A stretch of 64,000 bases of DNA from Limibacter armeniacum. GTDB lineage: Bacteria > Bacteroidota > Bacteroidia > Cytophagales > Flammeovirgaceae. The translations under genes and the position numbers were made by a program. Location: NCBI RefSeq assembly GCF_036880985.1, contig NZ_JBAJNO010000008.1, positions 2,543,500 to 2,607,499 on the forward strand. Reading direction: 5' to 3'. Under the pieces are notes generated by a model. It worked only from the letters and a program-made list of their open reading frames with translations, made no database searches and had not been told where the DNA came from. Position 1 is the first letter of the stretch; each line of letters begins with the position of its first letter. This document shows, in pieces, positions 56,624 to 64,000 of the stretch.

Positions 56624-56661
56624 AGGCACACTTTAGATTAATCTAAAGTGTGCTTTTTTTA
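56624..56661. terminator. Bidirectional terminator overlapping a stop codon
   Basis: Perfect 13-base arms GCACACTTTAGAT (56626-56638) and ATCTAAAGTGTGC (56641-56653) are followed by T7. The T-run overlaps the TAA of the convergent transglutaminase-like gene. On that strand no T-run follows the stem, so its effect there is uncertain. Confidence 0.85.
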
Positions 56662-57510
56662 TCGATGCCACATCAGTGAGGATATCAGTTTATCAACTAA
56701 TTTACTGTCTTGTTCATTTTCTTCTTTCTGATAAGCCACCCTCAATTCTTTCAGTAAGACAGTCGCCAGTTCTTTTCCTGAAAAATGCTCGTTGATAACC
56801 TCTTCTGGCACTTTATGCATTTGTACTGCATAACCTTCCAACTCCTTTCTGGAAAAAAGCATTCGCCTACTAAAAGGGTGTACGTAAAAGATATTGTCAG
56901 GAAATGTATATCGGAATAAAAAAACTGAGGGTAATTTCACTAAAGAAACAGGCATATTGAGACGTTGCCCCACTAGTAGATAAAGCATACAGATAATCAA
57001 ATAATTACCTTCTCTACAACTCATCACTTCATCTACCATCAACATAGAAGTCGGCTTTACTTTGTTGCTTTTATGATACTGATAAGTCTTGAAACCTAGC
57101 TTTTGCCAAAAAAGGTGATCTATCTTTTTTATCTTTTCTACAGGATACAAATCATGTTGCATCTCAAGCCAGATATCATAATTCAACTGGACAAGAACAT
57201 CATTGAGCGTTTTTATTGAAAGTAAAGGCCTTTCAAAGGCAGCAATAATCCACAACAATTCCAGTACATTTCCTGATTGTTCTGCAATCCATCTTGAGAG
57301 TCTAAACTCTGTCAACTCGACTCTGTGATTCTGCATCAGGACACTCAGCCGATTTACAACTGCACTATCTCCATCCTCAAATGCAATATTCAGTAAAGCA
57401 TCCAAGTTTTGAGCTGACATTGATTCCAATCGATCTTTTACAATACTAACTACCTCAGGATCATCATCGGACATTAGTGTAAGTAAAGCTTTAAGCTCAT
57501 TTGCATCCAT
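56659..57510 (-). CDS. SirB1/transglutaminase-like core protein
   Basis: This 283-residue protein begins with an acidic helical N-terminus (MDANELKALLTLMSDDDPEV). A SirB1-type transglutaminase-like region follows at about 110-250, with NYDIWLEMQHDLYPVEKI, VDEVMSCREGNYLIICMLYL and RLNMPVSLVKLPSVFLFRY. The expected catalytic Cys position is unclear: the segment reads CREGNYLIIC rather than the usual N-C/S pattern. It may therefore be inactive. It is cytoplasmic. ATG 57510 is chosen because ATG 57591 lies inside the terminator of the upstream operon. Confidence 0.78.
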   Translation of the reverse strand: MDANELKALLTLMSDDDPEVVSIVKDRLESMSAQNLDALLNIAFEDGDSAVVNRLSVLMQNHRVELTEFRLSRWIAEQSGNVLELLWIIAAFERPLLSIKTLNDVLVQLNYDIWLEMQHDLYPVEKIKKIDHLFWQKLGFKTYQYHKSNKVKPTSMLMVDEVMSCREGNYLIICMLYLLVGQRLNMPVSLVKLPSVFLFRYTFPDNIFYVHPFSRRMLFSRKELEGYAVQMHKVPEEVINEHFSGKELATVLLKELRVAYQKEENEQDSKLVDKLISSLMWHR

Positions 57511-57575
57511 ATTAAGAATATATGATAAATAATAAACCAAAGTAAGGACTGGAGCAAAAGCAAATTCACTAATAC

Positions 57576-57612
57576 AAAAAAAGGAAGCCAATTATTCAAA
57601 TTAGCTTCCCTC
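57576..57612 (-). terminator. Terminator of the sia pair
   Basis: Arms GGAAGCCAATT (57583-57593) and AATTAGCTTCC (57599-57609) with a 5-base loop. On the minus strand T7 follows. It lies 30 bases past the micro-ORF and 90 past siaC. Confidence 0.85.
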
Positions 57613-57641
57613 TCCAATATATCACCCTCTAACTTTATAAG

Positions 57642-57707
57642 TTAAAGTGCTGCAAAAATAGTTTCTTCTTCAGAACCTTCATCATCCTTATAAGGAATCA
57701 TATTCAT
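57642..57707 (-). CDS. Candidate 21-residue micro-ORF overlapping siaC stop
   Basis: The ATG overlaps the siaC TGA as ATGA, the classic coupling arrangement. It encodes MNMIPYKDDEGSEEETIFAA plus Leu and ends before the operon terminator. It is acidic with no known family. It could be a real regulatory peptide, or a chance ORF in the 3' leader. No start-site or conservation data are available here. Confidence 0.25.
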   Translation of the reverse strand: MNMIPYKDDEGSEEETIFAAL

Positions 57708-58069
57708 TGGCTTGGCACTTTGATCACTTCCTTAAAGTCTTCTCCCGACTCCTCCATATCTTCATCATCCTCTTCAAAATACCAATTTACAACCACTTCA
57801 CTACCGTCTTTTGCATTTAGCTCTTCCAATGCTCTAAAAACTTCTATCAGACACTTAGAAGAACTTGTATTGAAGTATTCAAGCTTGATATCTACTACAG
57901 TCTGGTCTTGAGGTTGATCTATATACTCATTGACCCAATCTATCAGTGGACGGTAAAACTCAATAGAGTTTTCAGGAATCGATCTACCAGCAATATAGAG
58001 ATGACCTTTTTCATAATTCAACTCAATCTTAGGTGTCTTATGTCCTTGGGATAGATAAAAATTTTTCAT
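57704..58069 (-). CDS. siaC: SiaC-family regulatory phosphoprotein (DUF1987)
   Basis: This is a 121-residue protein of the SiaC family. In Pseudomonas, SiaC is phosphorylated by SiaB, dephosphorylated by SiaA, and in the unphosphorylated state activates the diguanylate cyclase SiaD. The key Thr lies in EYFNTSSSKCL at residue 68, the same number as the known site Thr68. PENSIEFYRPLIDWVNEYI is the family's other conserved block. The C-terminus has an acidic run (FEEDDEDMEESGEDF). It sits directly downstream of siaB. No SiaA phosphatase or GGDEF protein is in the window. Confidence 0.92.
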   Translation of the reverse strand: MKNFYLSQGHKTPKIELNYEKGHLYIAGRSIPENSIEFYRPLIDWVNEYIDQPQDQTVVDIKLEYFNTSSSKCLIEVFRALEELNAKDGSEVVVNWYFEEDDEDMEESGEDFKEVIKVPSQ

Positions 58070-58220
58070 ATTAAAAGCCTTATGGCAAATTTATTTTCAA
58101 AAAATAAAAACCGAGATAACCCTGCTCATCATGACAACTATCTTCTTGGCTTTAGCCAAACAATCCTATTGTCAGGATAAATCTTTTGCTTAAAAAATAT
58201 GCAACTATGACTTCTTATCT

Positions 58221-58913
58221 CTAAGCAATCAAAGGTACATTAATCTTAAGCTCAAAAAATATTTGCTTGTTGTCAGACTCAACAAATTTATAGTCCAATG
58301 GTTGACCAGATTTACGTACTATATCTATAATACCCAATCCAGCACCACCTTGTTCAGAAAAATCTCCATTACTTAAGATTTCTCTGTACTTGGACTTCAA
58401 TTCCTCCAAAGATAAACTATTCACATAATCTATTTTTTCTTTAAGGTATGAGGCTTTCTGAACAGACACAAAATTACCCGACTGGATAAAATATGCGTCC
58501 TCATTCTTTCCAAGCATAAATATAACAGGACTATGCTGACTGTCACCTTCTGTTACAGCGGCATAGTGATGATAAACATTCTGTAGAATTTCTACAGCAA
58601 TAATGCTTACCCTTCTCCGAAGTTTAATGTGAGACTCACGGTCTGAAAGCTTATCAGACATATGCTCCAGTATTTCATCTAACATCTTACCGGACATCTG
58701 ACCTTTATAGGAGAATATCACATTCTCAAAGTTTCTTAGCTTTTCATAATACTCGCTCACGTCAAACAGTTTTTTCAACGTTAAATTATCCAATTTAACA
58801 GCAGTTAATATCAAGTGCGACTGATAATAGATTTGATTTAATATTGACAGATTATTCATATTGTTAACACAGATTAACCTATCAATGTGAACAAAAGGTT
58901 TATTTATGTTCAC
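58221..58913 (-). CDS. siaB: SiaB-family protein kinase (DUF6272)
   Basis: This protein of about 212-230 residues has a GHKL-type kinase fold. The SiaB pattern is clear: ENVIFSYKGQMSGKMLDEILEHM, an N-box VEILQNVYHHYA, and the G-box GGAGLGIIDIVRKSGQPLDY. It should phosphorylate SiaC on Thr68. The N-terminus is longer than usual for SiaB; M1 at 58913 or M19 at 58859 (MNNLSILNQIYYQ) may be the start. It lies 151 bases before siaC, probably on the same transcript. Confidence 0.88.
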   Translation of the reverse strand: MNINKPFVHIDRLICVNNMNNLSILNQIYYQSHLILTAVKLDNLTLKKLFDVSEYYEKLRNFENVIFSYKGQMSGKMLDEILEHMSDKLSDRESHIKLRRRVSIIAVEILQNVYHHYAAVTEGDSQHSPVIFMLGKNEDAYFIQSGNFVSVQKASYLKEKIDYVNSLSLEELKSKYREILSNGDFSEQGGAGLGIIDIVRKSGQPLDYKFVESDNKQIFFELKINVPLIA

Positions 58914-59040
58914 AGCTAAATGCTTACAAAAAATCTGCCTAATATTAATAATAGGTGCTTATAATAGATTTTGTACTAAATAATCTAAAATTTATTGAAG
59001 TATCAAGATACAGCAAAACAAAATGACGTACAAACTGAGA

Positions 59041-59880
59041 TTATTGTTTTAGTACAATTTCATCGCTAAATATTTCTATTAAATTATTCTTCAATAAGAA
59101 ACCAACGACCTTTTTAAAATGCTTTTTACTCATAGAAAGTTCCTCCTTAATGATCTCAGGAGATGATTTGTCAGTGATAGCTAACCTACCACCGTTTACC
59201 ATTATTTTACCTAACAGCATTTGAGCATCTTTCGATATTTCATCTTCGTTATATCCAGGTTTTTTGGCTGAAAGATCTATAAGACCATCTTCTCTTACTT
59301 TCTTAACATACCCCTTAAGCCTGTCTCCTGTATACAATTTTTGAAAGACCTCATTACTATAAAGTAAACCTTTCAGTAAATTGTTTACAACACATGAATA
59401 TCCTATATCTGTTTTCTTAATAACAAGCAGATCCACCTCTTCATTCTCTTTCAACTCAAGAAATGCCCTCATAAAGAAACTGCCTAACTTAGCAGTACCC
59501 ATCTGTCTATCTGTACGTGGATCAACCAGCACCCTTACCACATGTTTTTCACCAATGTTCATTTTTTTGGACTGTTCAGCATATGGTACCATTAACTGCT
59601 TGGTGAGTCCCCAATCCATAAATGCTCCAGAGTCATTTACATCTACGACTTCTAAACATGCAAAATCCCCATCCTTAGCCAAAGGTTCTTCTTGAGTTGC
59701 GACCAGCCTGTTTTTATGATCCTTATATACAAATACCTTAATGGTATCCCCTTCTTTAAAGCTCTCATCCAGAATACAGTTATTAGGCATCAAAATCTCT
59801 TCATCATCTCCTAAAAGGTAATAACCGATGTCTGTTTTTCTTTCTACTTTTAGTTTATTGTAGTCTGCTATTTTTATCAT
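59041..59880 (-). CDS. S1-domain RNA-binding protein, CvfB-like
   Basis: This 279-residue protein follows the CvfB/YitL plan. Three S1-like OB domains are readable: IGYYLLGDDEEILMPNNC, then FACLEVVDVNDSGAFMDWGL and LIKGYVKKVREDGLIDLS-like (LKGYVKKVREDGLIDLS). A C-terminal winged helix (KGEE-like MSKKHFKKVVGFLLKNNLIEI) completes it. It binds RNA and in Firmicutes affects virulence gene expression; its role in Bacteroidota is not known. A pseudouridine synthase gene lies just upstream (33 bases), so both act on RNA and are likely co-transcribed. Confidence 0.9.
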   Translation of the reverse strand: MIKIADYNKLKVERKTDIGYYLLGDDEEILMPNNCILDESFKEGDTIKVFVYKDHKNRLVATQEEPLAKDGDFACLEVVDVNDSGAFMDWGLTKQLMVPYAEQSKKMNIGEKHVVRVLVDPRTDRQMGTAKLGSFFMRAFLELKENEEVDLLVIKKTDIGYSCVVNNLLKGLLYSNEVFQKLYTGDRLKGYVKKVREDGLIDLSAKKPGYNEDEISKDAQMLLGKIMVNGGRLAITDKSSPEIIKEELSMSKKHFKKVVGFLLKNNLIEIFSDEIVLKQ

Positions 59881-59913
59881 TTCTATAGTTTAAAGTAATA
59901 AGCTGGTCTTAAT

Positions 59914-60639
59914 TTATTCTATTGGAACAGTAGGTGAAACAAGTCCTATCTCCTCAAGTACTTTATTCATTTCACTAGGCATATCTGCATGCAATTTTAC
60001 TAGTTCTCCTGTAAAAGGGTGCTCAAAAGACAATTCTTCAGCATGTAACAAAAGTCTATTATTGCCAAATTTATCCTGAATCATTTTATTGTGTCTCCCA
60101 TCTCCGTACCTAGTATCACCAACTATTGGATGATTTAACGACTTAAGGTGAATTCTAATCTGATGAGTTCGCCCAGTCTCTGGATATGCCTCCACTAATG
60201 AGTATCTAGCTGTCTCATAGGGACCAACCGGAATTGGTAATTCTACTTTGGCTATTGTCTTAAAAGACGTGACTGCATCTTTTGCCTCACTCTCGTAACG
60301 GCTCTTAACAGGCTTATCTAATCTAATAGCTTCATCCGATGTATAACCCCTTACTACTGCCAAGTATTTTTTGAATATGGTTTTATCCGCAAATTTCATC
60401 TGCAACTTGTGCCCTGCCTCTGCTGAAAGTCCAAATATCAACACTCCTGAAGTTGGCCTATCCAACCTATGGCAAGTGAATACGTGTTGTCCAATTTGAT
60501 CTCTCAGTTTCATCATGGCAAACACACCTTGCTGCTCAGCAAGCTCAGTACGATGTACTAACATCCCACTTGGCTTGTTCACTGCAATATAATGCTCATC
60601 CCTGTAAAGTATCTCCAGAGCTGGTCCAGTATCTATCAA
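59914..60639 (-). CDS. RluA/TruC-family pseudouridine synthase
   Basis: This 241-residue protein isomerises uridine to pseudouridine in RNA. Catalytic Asp lies in CHRLDRPTSGVLIF (HRLDRPTSG motif). NKPSGMLVHRTE and the C-terminal GRTHQIRIHLKSLNHPIVGDTRYGDG (two blocks) are typical. The HRLDRPTSG variant with no S4 domain fits TruC, which modifies U65 of tRNA, but RluA-type cannot be excluded. The ATG at 60639 gives MIDTGPALEILYRD, a normal start. Confidence 0.9.
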   Translation of the reverse strand: MIDTGPALEILYRDEHYIAVNKPSGMLVHRTELAEQQGVFAMMKLRDQIGQHVFTCHRLDRPTSGVLIFGLSAEAGHKLQMKFADKTIFKKYLAVVRGYTSDEAIRLDKPVKSRYESEAKDAVTSFKTIAKVELPIPVGPYETARYSLVEAYPETGRTHQIRIHLKSLNHPIVGDTRYGDGRHNKMIQDKFGNNRLLLHAEELSFEHPFTGELVKLHADMPSEMNKVLEEIGLVSPTVPIE

Positions 60640-60875
60640 AGTAAAAAAGAAGTTTGTTGATCTATCTTTAGAACAGATCTATCTACATATAAAATGATAA
60701 TTCCGTTCGATTTTCAGCGAAATTAACAATTTAATGGTATACCATCGTAAATTTATAACAGATGACATAAGTAAACACTCCTGTTTTTTTTCAAATCGCC
60801 ATTTATTTCAACTTAAAAACTGTTTTTTTCAATTTCAATCGTATATTAGAAGTCACATTTTTTAAGGGAAAAGTA

Positions 60876-60883
60876 TAGTTTTG
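60876..60883 (+). promoter_or_regulatory. Candidate -7 element of the winged-helix gene
   Basis: TAGTTTTG matches TAnnTTTG and lies 28 bases before the ATG at 60911, giving a leader of about 20 bases. No clear -33 TTG was seen. Confidence 0.4.
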
Positions 60884-60910
60884 TGAGAATAGAAGAATCA
60901 GCAATTATCA

Positions 60911-61627
60911 ATGAGCATCCAGTCACCGCCAACTAAGCAAACTTCTGACAATTTCTTTGTAGCTAGCAGCAACATTTTCGAAAAAGCCCGTGAAATCGGT
61001 ATTTCAGATAAAGCCTTCAAGCTCTATATGTTCTACCTATCTGTAGCTGATGAAGAAGGATGGAGTCAATTCACAAATACCCGAATTGCTCTTGAGATGG
61101 GATGGAGCAGAAGAACTGTCATCAGGATGAAAAATGAGTTGGAACAGGCTGCTCTCATTAAAATCAATAATAGTTTTGTAGACAATCAACAAGTAGCTGA
61201 CTTCATCAAAGTATTTTATTTTCCGGAGAATCTAATTGTTGGTGGTCGGGAGAGAGTCGAGAAGTCAACGGAACCGAATCATGGGTCAGAAAAACTCAAG
61301 ATTAAGGAATACTTATCTGATACAGCTGATCAGGAAGAAGCAGACATTTCATATGCATTTTTGTGCCTAACTGATGAATTAGATCGGTTGTCTGTCAAAA
61401 CAGATGATTGGGAGCTAGACAGTGAAGGTAGAAAAAAGCTTGAGCTATTTCTGACGATGTATATGTTGTGGGGTGATCAAGAAGAGATCTACAACAAAAT
61501 TGTTGAGCTTACAGAGAAATATGCTGACACATTGTCATTGGTATGCAATCTTACTGATTTTTTCAGTGTGACTGGGGTATTTAATTGTTCTGAGAATGCC
61601 TTCACTTCAAAGAGATTGTTGATTTAA
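60911..61627 (+). CDS. Winged-helix (replication-initiator-like) DNA-binding protein
   Basis: This 238-residue soluble protein has a winged helix at about residues 30-85: ISDKAFKLYMFYLSVADEEG, FTNTRIALEMGWSRRTVIRM, then NELEQAALIKI. This resembles the helix-turn-helix_36 or RepA-type N-terminal domains common in plasmid/phage-like regulators. A linker (GRERVEKSTEPNHGSEK) and an all-helical C-terminal domain (about 130-230) were not recognised. It is divergent from the pseudouridine synthase gene. Target and role are unknown. Confidence 0.75.
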   Translation: MSIQSPPTKQTSDNFFVASSNIFEKAREIGISDKAFKLYMFYLSVADEEGWSQFTNTRIALEMGWSRRTVIRMKNELEQAALIKINNSFVDNQQVADFIKVFYFPENLIVGGRERVEKSTEPNHGSEKLKIKEYLSDTADQEEADISYAFLCLTDELDRLSVKTDDWELDSEGRKKLELFLTMYMLWGDQEEIYNKIVELTEKYADTLSLVCNLTDFFSVTGVFNCSENAFTSKRLLI

Positions 61628-61885
61628 AAAGCTCTCACATTCATTGAAAACATACTGATCAAAAGTTAAAAACTCTAACTCAATAAGATACAACCTTTTC
61701 TAAGTAGAGATACTGTACTAATAAACACGAAAAACCATTAACTTTTAGATGAGAGTTAAAGATACACGCTACTATGAAAGCATTTCATTAACTTTTATTT
61801 AATTTTATTAACACCACATTGATTCATTCCACTCGTTTTTGGTACATCATTAGATAATGGTTTATGAACAGATCAATACTAATGT

Positions 61886-62575
61886 ATGAAATACTTTATC
61901 TTAATTATTACACTTATCACACTAGCTATAGGCGTACAAGCACAGCCTTCACAGTTGGCAAAACATAATAACCAACTGGCAAGGAGTCTTACGTCCTCTA
62001 CTCATGATCTGTATTATATCGTAAGCCCAGAATATACTTTTGAAGATTATAAGTTTGAAGTTACTGTTTTTTATAATGGTGAAACACCCGTATTAATTGT
62101 AGAAAACAGCAGTTTTGGTGAAATTCTTCAACAGCAGATAAAGTATTATTTGAAAAATAAGGAGATGATTTTACAAGAGACGATTTCCCTTGAGAAAACG
62201 GATGAGGGTAAAACAATCCAACAAAATACAAGACATTATTATAATGGCGGTAAACTGGTCGAAGCTTATATACAGGATATCAAAAAAGGAGGAGTAGAAG
62301 GAGGGTGGAATGCATATACACCTGTAATCCCTGAAGATCCAAACCATATTCAATGGCTTGTGGATGCTGCAAATTTAGAAGGAGAATTTTACCCTGTACT
62401 TATTGGGTATGAAGAGGAATTAGGAAAAGATTATATGGTCTTGCAAACTCAAAGTGTGATACCATTTACATTTCAGATTCCAACAAATATCGATAAGCAA
62501 AATATAGGTGTTAAAGATGCTCTAACACTTTATAAAAAGAAACAACTTAAAAGCAGCAAAGAGCTGATGAGATAA
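61886..62575 (+). CDS. Exported protein of unknown function
   Basis: This 229-residue protein has a clear signal peptide ending near AIGVQAQPS (residue 19). The mature part is polar with mixed alpha/beta prediction and no lipobox. Segments such as YFEDYKFEVTVFYNGETPVL-like EDYKFEVTVFYNGETP and RHYYNGGKLVEAYIQDIKKGG suggest antiparallel strands. No family was recognised. The plus-strand neighbour is the winged-helix gene 258 bases upstream; a weak hairpin with T7 follows, facing the SPOR gene. Confidence 0.7.
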   Translation: MKYFILIITLITLAIGVQAQPSQLAKHNNQLARSLTSSTHDLYYIVSPEYTFEDYKFEVTVFYNGETPVLIVENSSFGEILQQQIKYYLKNKEMILQETISLEKTDEGKTIQQNTRHYYNGGKLVEAYIQDIKKGGVEGGWNAYTPVIPEDPNHIQWLVDAANLEGEFYPVLIGYEEELGKDYMVLQTQSVIPFTFQIPTNIDKQNIGVKDALTLYKKKQLKSSKELMR

Positions 62576-62604
62576 ACAGCCTACGAAATAACAAATAGTC
62601 AATC

Positions 62605-62637
62605 AAAGTTTTCATGAATAATGAGAGCTTTTTTTGT
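62605..62637 (+). terminator. Weak terminator between convergent genes
   Basis: An imperfect stem AAAGtTTTCAT/ATGAgAgCTTT with a short loop, followed by T7 on the plus strand. Confidence 0.5.
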
Positions 62638-64000
62638 TTACAACGTTTTGTCAACTATCTCTATTTCTGCTCTTTCAAAGATTTGAAATGATTTCACTTT
62701 CGACAGTAGCTCATCCTTCGTCAAATGAGCCCTTCTCCTATTAGAGAAAATCCCTAACATAAAATCCGTATAAAACTGTATCTCATTAGCATGTAACCTA
62801 AACCTACCTGTATCCAAATCTCTCTTCATTGAGTAAGCCAAAAAACTTTGCTTTCCATCAATTACCACTCTATCTTTTGGCATCTTGGACTTTCGGTTAT
62901 AGAATTTATTAAATAGCATTTTAGTATACTTCGAATCATTAAATCGAGTAATTTTAGCTTCCCACACTCCTCTCATTTCATTAAAAAAAGCCATTTCACA
63001 TTGATAATGGCCTGAGAAGTGATCACCATATCTTCCCTTCACTGCTTCTAATTGATGATGTCTAAGAAAAACCAAGCTTTCAGAGTTTGTTCTATTTGCA
63101 GGTAAACTGAAAAGAAAATCCCTCAAAGAATTATAATTCCAAATATTACGCTCATTTCCAATCAACTTGGCAACTTCCAGCATTGCATTTTCTTCATTCT
63201 GCTTGGATTGGATAAAAACGGTATACCCCAAACTATTTTCAAGCAAGATATATTTCTTATAGTGCTCATTATCTGGAGAAAGTGTCACCAAATACCCTTT
63301 CCAATCCTCTTTCCCTTCTACAGTTATCTGATCAATCTTTTCAAATGAATATATTCTCGTTTTTAGAATTTTTTTAGCAAAATAATGAGCACTCAATTGG
63401 CTTTTAATTTTAGTCTCACTCCACTTTAGGATATGAATAGTCATTTCTGAACCAGACAGAGGGTCTTGGTAAACTCCCTCTGCTATAATTGCTAACATGG
63501 GTGCTAACTGTTTTAAAGACACACCCCTCGGTAAGTCTAGTGATACACGCTTAAAAGGAGGAAAACTGAGTACATCTTGTTTTGGTAAGGTTTCAACAGA
63601 GGTGAAGCTCTTCAACTCCATGTTAGAAATTTCAGGAAATGATTTCAGTAAATCATCAAACTCTTGAGAAAGGTCTGGAAAATGTGCATATGTCCGCATT
63701 GTAGCTTCATGCTCAAAAGAAACAAGGTCTTCTATTACATTATTGTAATTTTCGACCTTTAGAGAAGTCAAACCAAATTGGCTTTCATATGTAGTTTTTT
63801 GCTGAAGTACTTCTTCAATTGTAGCGTATGAATCTGCTAGAACTTTAAACCATTTCCCATTGGATTCATTTTCTAGGCAAACCAAATAAGATTTTATTCC
63901 CATTTCCCTAAACCTATTATTGACCTCTTCAGCGACTTCCTTTTCTCTATACTCCCCCATTATCAGAGCATAAGGAGCATCTTCACTGAACTGGCTACCA
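62638..64000 (-). CDS. SPOR-domain-containing protein, N-terminus outside the window (partial)
   Basis: The frame is open through the right window edge with no stop. The codons before the first ATG (63960) read QFSEDAPYALIM and complete a SPOR-like repeat: YALIMGEYREKEVAEEVNNR, then MGIKSYLVCLEN, GKWFKVLADSY and a second helix. Thus the true start lies beyond 64000. SPOR domains bind denuded septal peptidoglycan. The rest (about 400 residues) has a beta-rich middle (PLSGSEMTIHILKWSET) and a basic C-terminal part (KFYNRKSKMPKDRVVIDGKQ) not recognised. It is probably exported or membrane-anchored, with the anchor in the missing part. Confidence 0.8.
   Translation of the reverse strand, partial: GSQFSEDAPYALIMGEYREKEVAEEVNNRFREMGIKSYLVCLENESNGKWFKVLADSYATIEEVLQQKTTYESQFGLTSLKVENYNNVIEDLVSFEHEATMRTYAHFPDLSQEFDDLLKSFPEISNMELKSFTSVETLPKQDVLSFPPFKRVSLDLPRGVSLKQLAPMLAIIAEGVYQDPLSGSEMTIHILKWSETKIKSQLSAHYFAKKILKTRIYSFEKIDQITVEGKEDWKGYLVTLSPDNEHYKKYILLENSLGYTVFIQSKQNEENAMLEVAKLIGNERNIWNYNSLRDFLFSLPANRTNSESLVFLRHHQLEAVKGRYGDHFSGHYQCEMAFFNEMRGVWEAKITRFNDSKYTKMLFNKFYNRKSKMPKDRVVIDGKQSFLAYSMKRDLDTGRFRLHANEIQFYTDFMLGIFSNRRRAHLTKDELLSKVKSFQIFERAEIEIVDKTL

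Noticed and set aside
1-64000. tRNA, rRNA, insertion sequences, phage genes or attachment sites
   Set aside because: No cloverleaf with CCA-type end, no rRNA blocks, no transposase or integrase motifs and no flanking direct repeats were seen by eye. A tRNAscan-SE or ISfinder run could still find missed items.

Overview
The window looks like a chromosome segment of a marine-type Bacteroidota, most likely order Cytophagales (Flammeovirga/Microscilla-like). This is inferred, not proven. The signs are low-to-moderate GC, an AT-rich intergenic style without Shine-Dalgarno motifs, TAnnTTTG-like promoter elements, a TonB receptor with an N-terminal carboxypeptidase-like domain, a PorP/SprF protein next to a giant PKD-repeat protein with a gliding-motility C-terminal domain, a second protein with a type A type-IX-secretion tail, and a SiaB/SiaC pair. 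No rRNA, tRNA, CRISPR array, transposase or phage gene was seen.

Layout. 1-6.3 kb: the tail of an unknown gene, gcvT, a receiver protein lacking the phospho-acceptor Asp, purL and an SCP2-like protein. 6.4-10.8 kb: an accessory patch with three tandem STAS/SpoIIAA-like paralogues, an exported three-gene cassette (metallophosphoesterase lipoprotein, outer-membrane protein, lipoprotein) and a fourth STAS-like paralogue. 11-16.7 kb: a tight four-gene acyl-CoA degradation operon (thiolase, FadB/J-type fusion, alpha-methylacyl-CoA racemase-like protein, long-chain/isovaleryl-type acyl-CoA dehydrogenase), suited to branched acyl chains. 17-22 kb: a TonB receptor behind a hairpin-rich leader, gamma-carbonic anhydrase, a PAS-LuxR regulator, a possible small RNA and apt.

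22.7-41.4 kb is the surface/secretion block: PorP/SprF, a 4322-residue PKD/Ig-like protein with 21 tandem modules of about 103 residues, a membrane protein with three repeated 'YDF' modules, a Crp/Fnr regulator and a type A T9SS cargo. 41.4-52.4 kb, all on the minus strand: TPR protein, sugar nucleotidyltransferase, dut, Wzx-like flippase, crotonase, TPR lipoprotein, a 42-residue lipoprotein, rocD and an exported caspase-like protease with an EF-hand. 52.5-64 kb: fabH, sdaAB, an orphan TolC, a DUF2147 protein, a SirB1/transglutaminase-like protein, SiaC and SiaB, a CvfB-like S1 protein, a pseudouridine synthase, a winged-helix protein, an exported unknown and a SPOR-domain protein that runs off the right edge.

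The best candidates for undescribed biology are the split STAS-like paralogue family around an exported phosphoesterase cassette, the two-tier giant adhesin-like protein, the three-module membrane protein, the SiaB/SiaC pair with no visible phosphatase or diguanylate cyclase, and two tiny genes. All functional calls come from reading motifs by eye; no database search was run.
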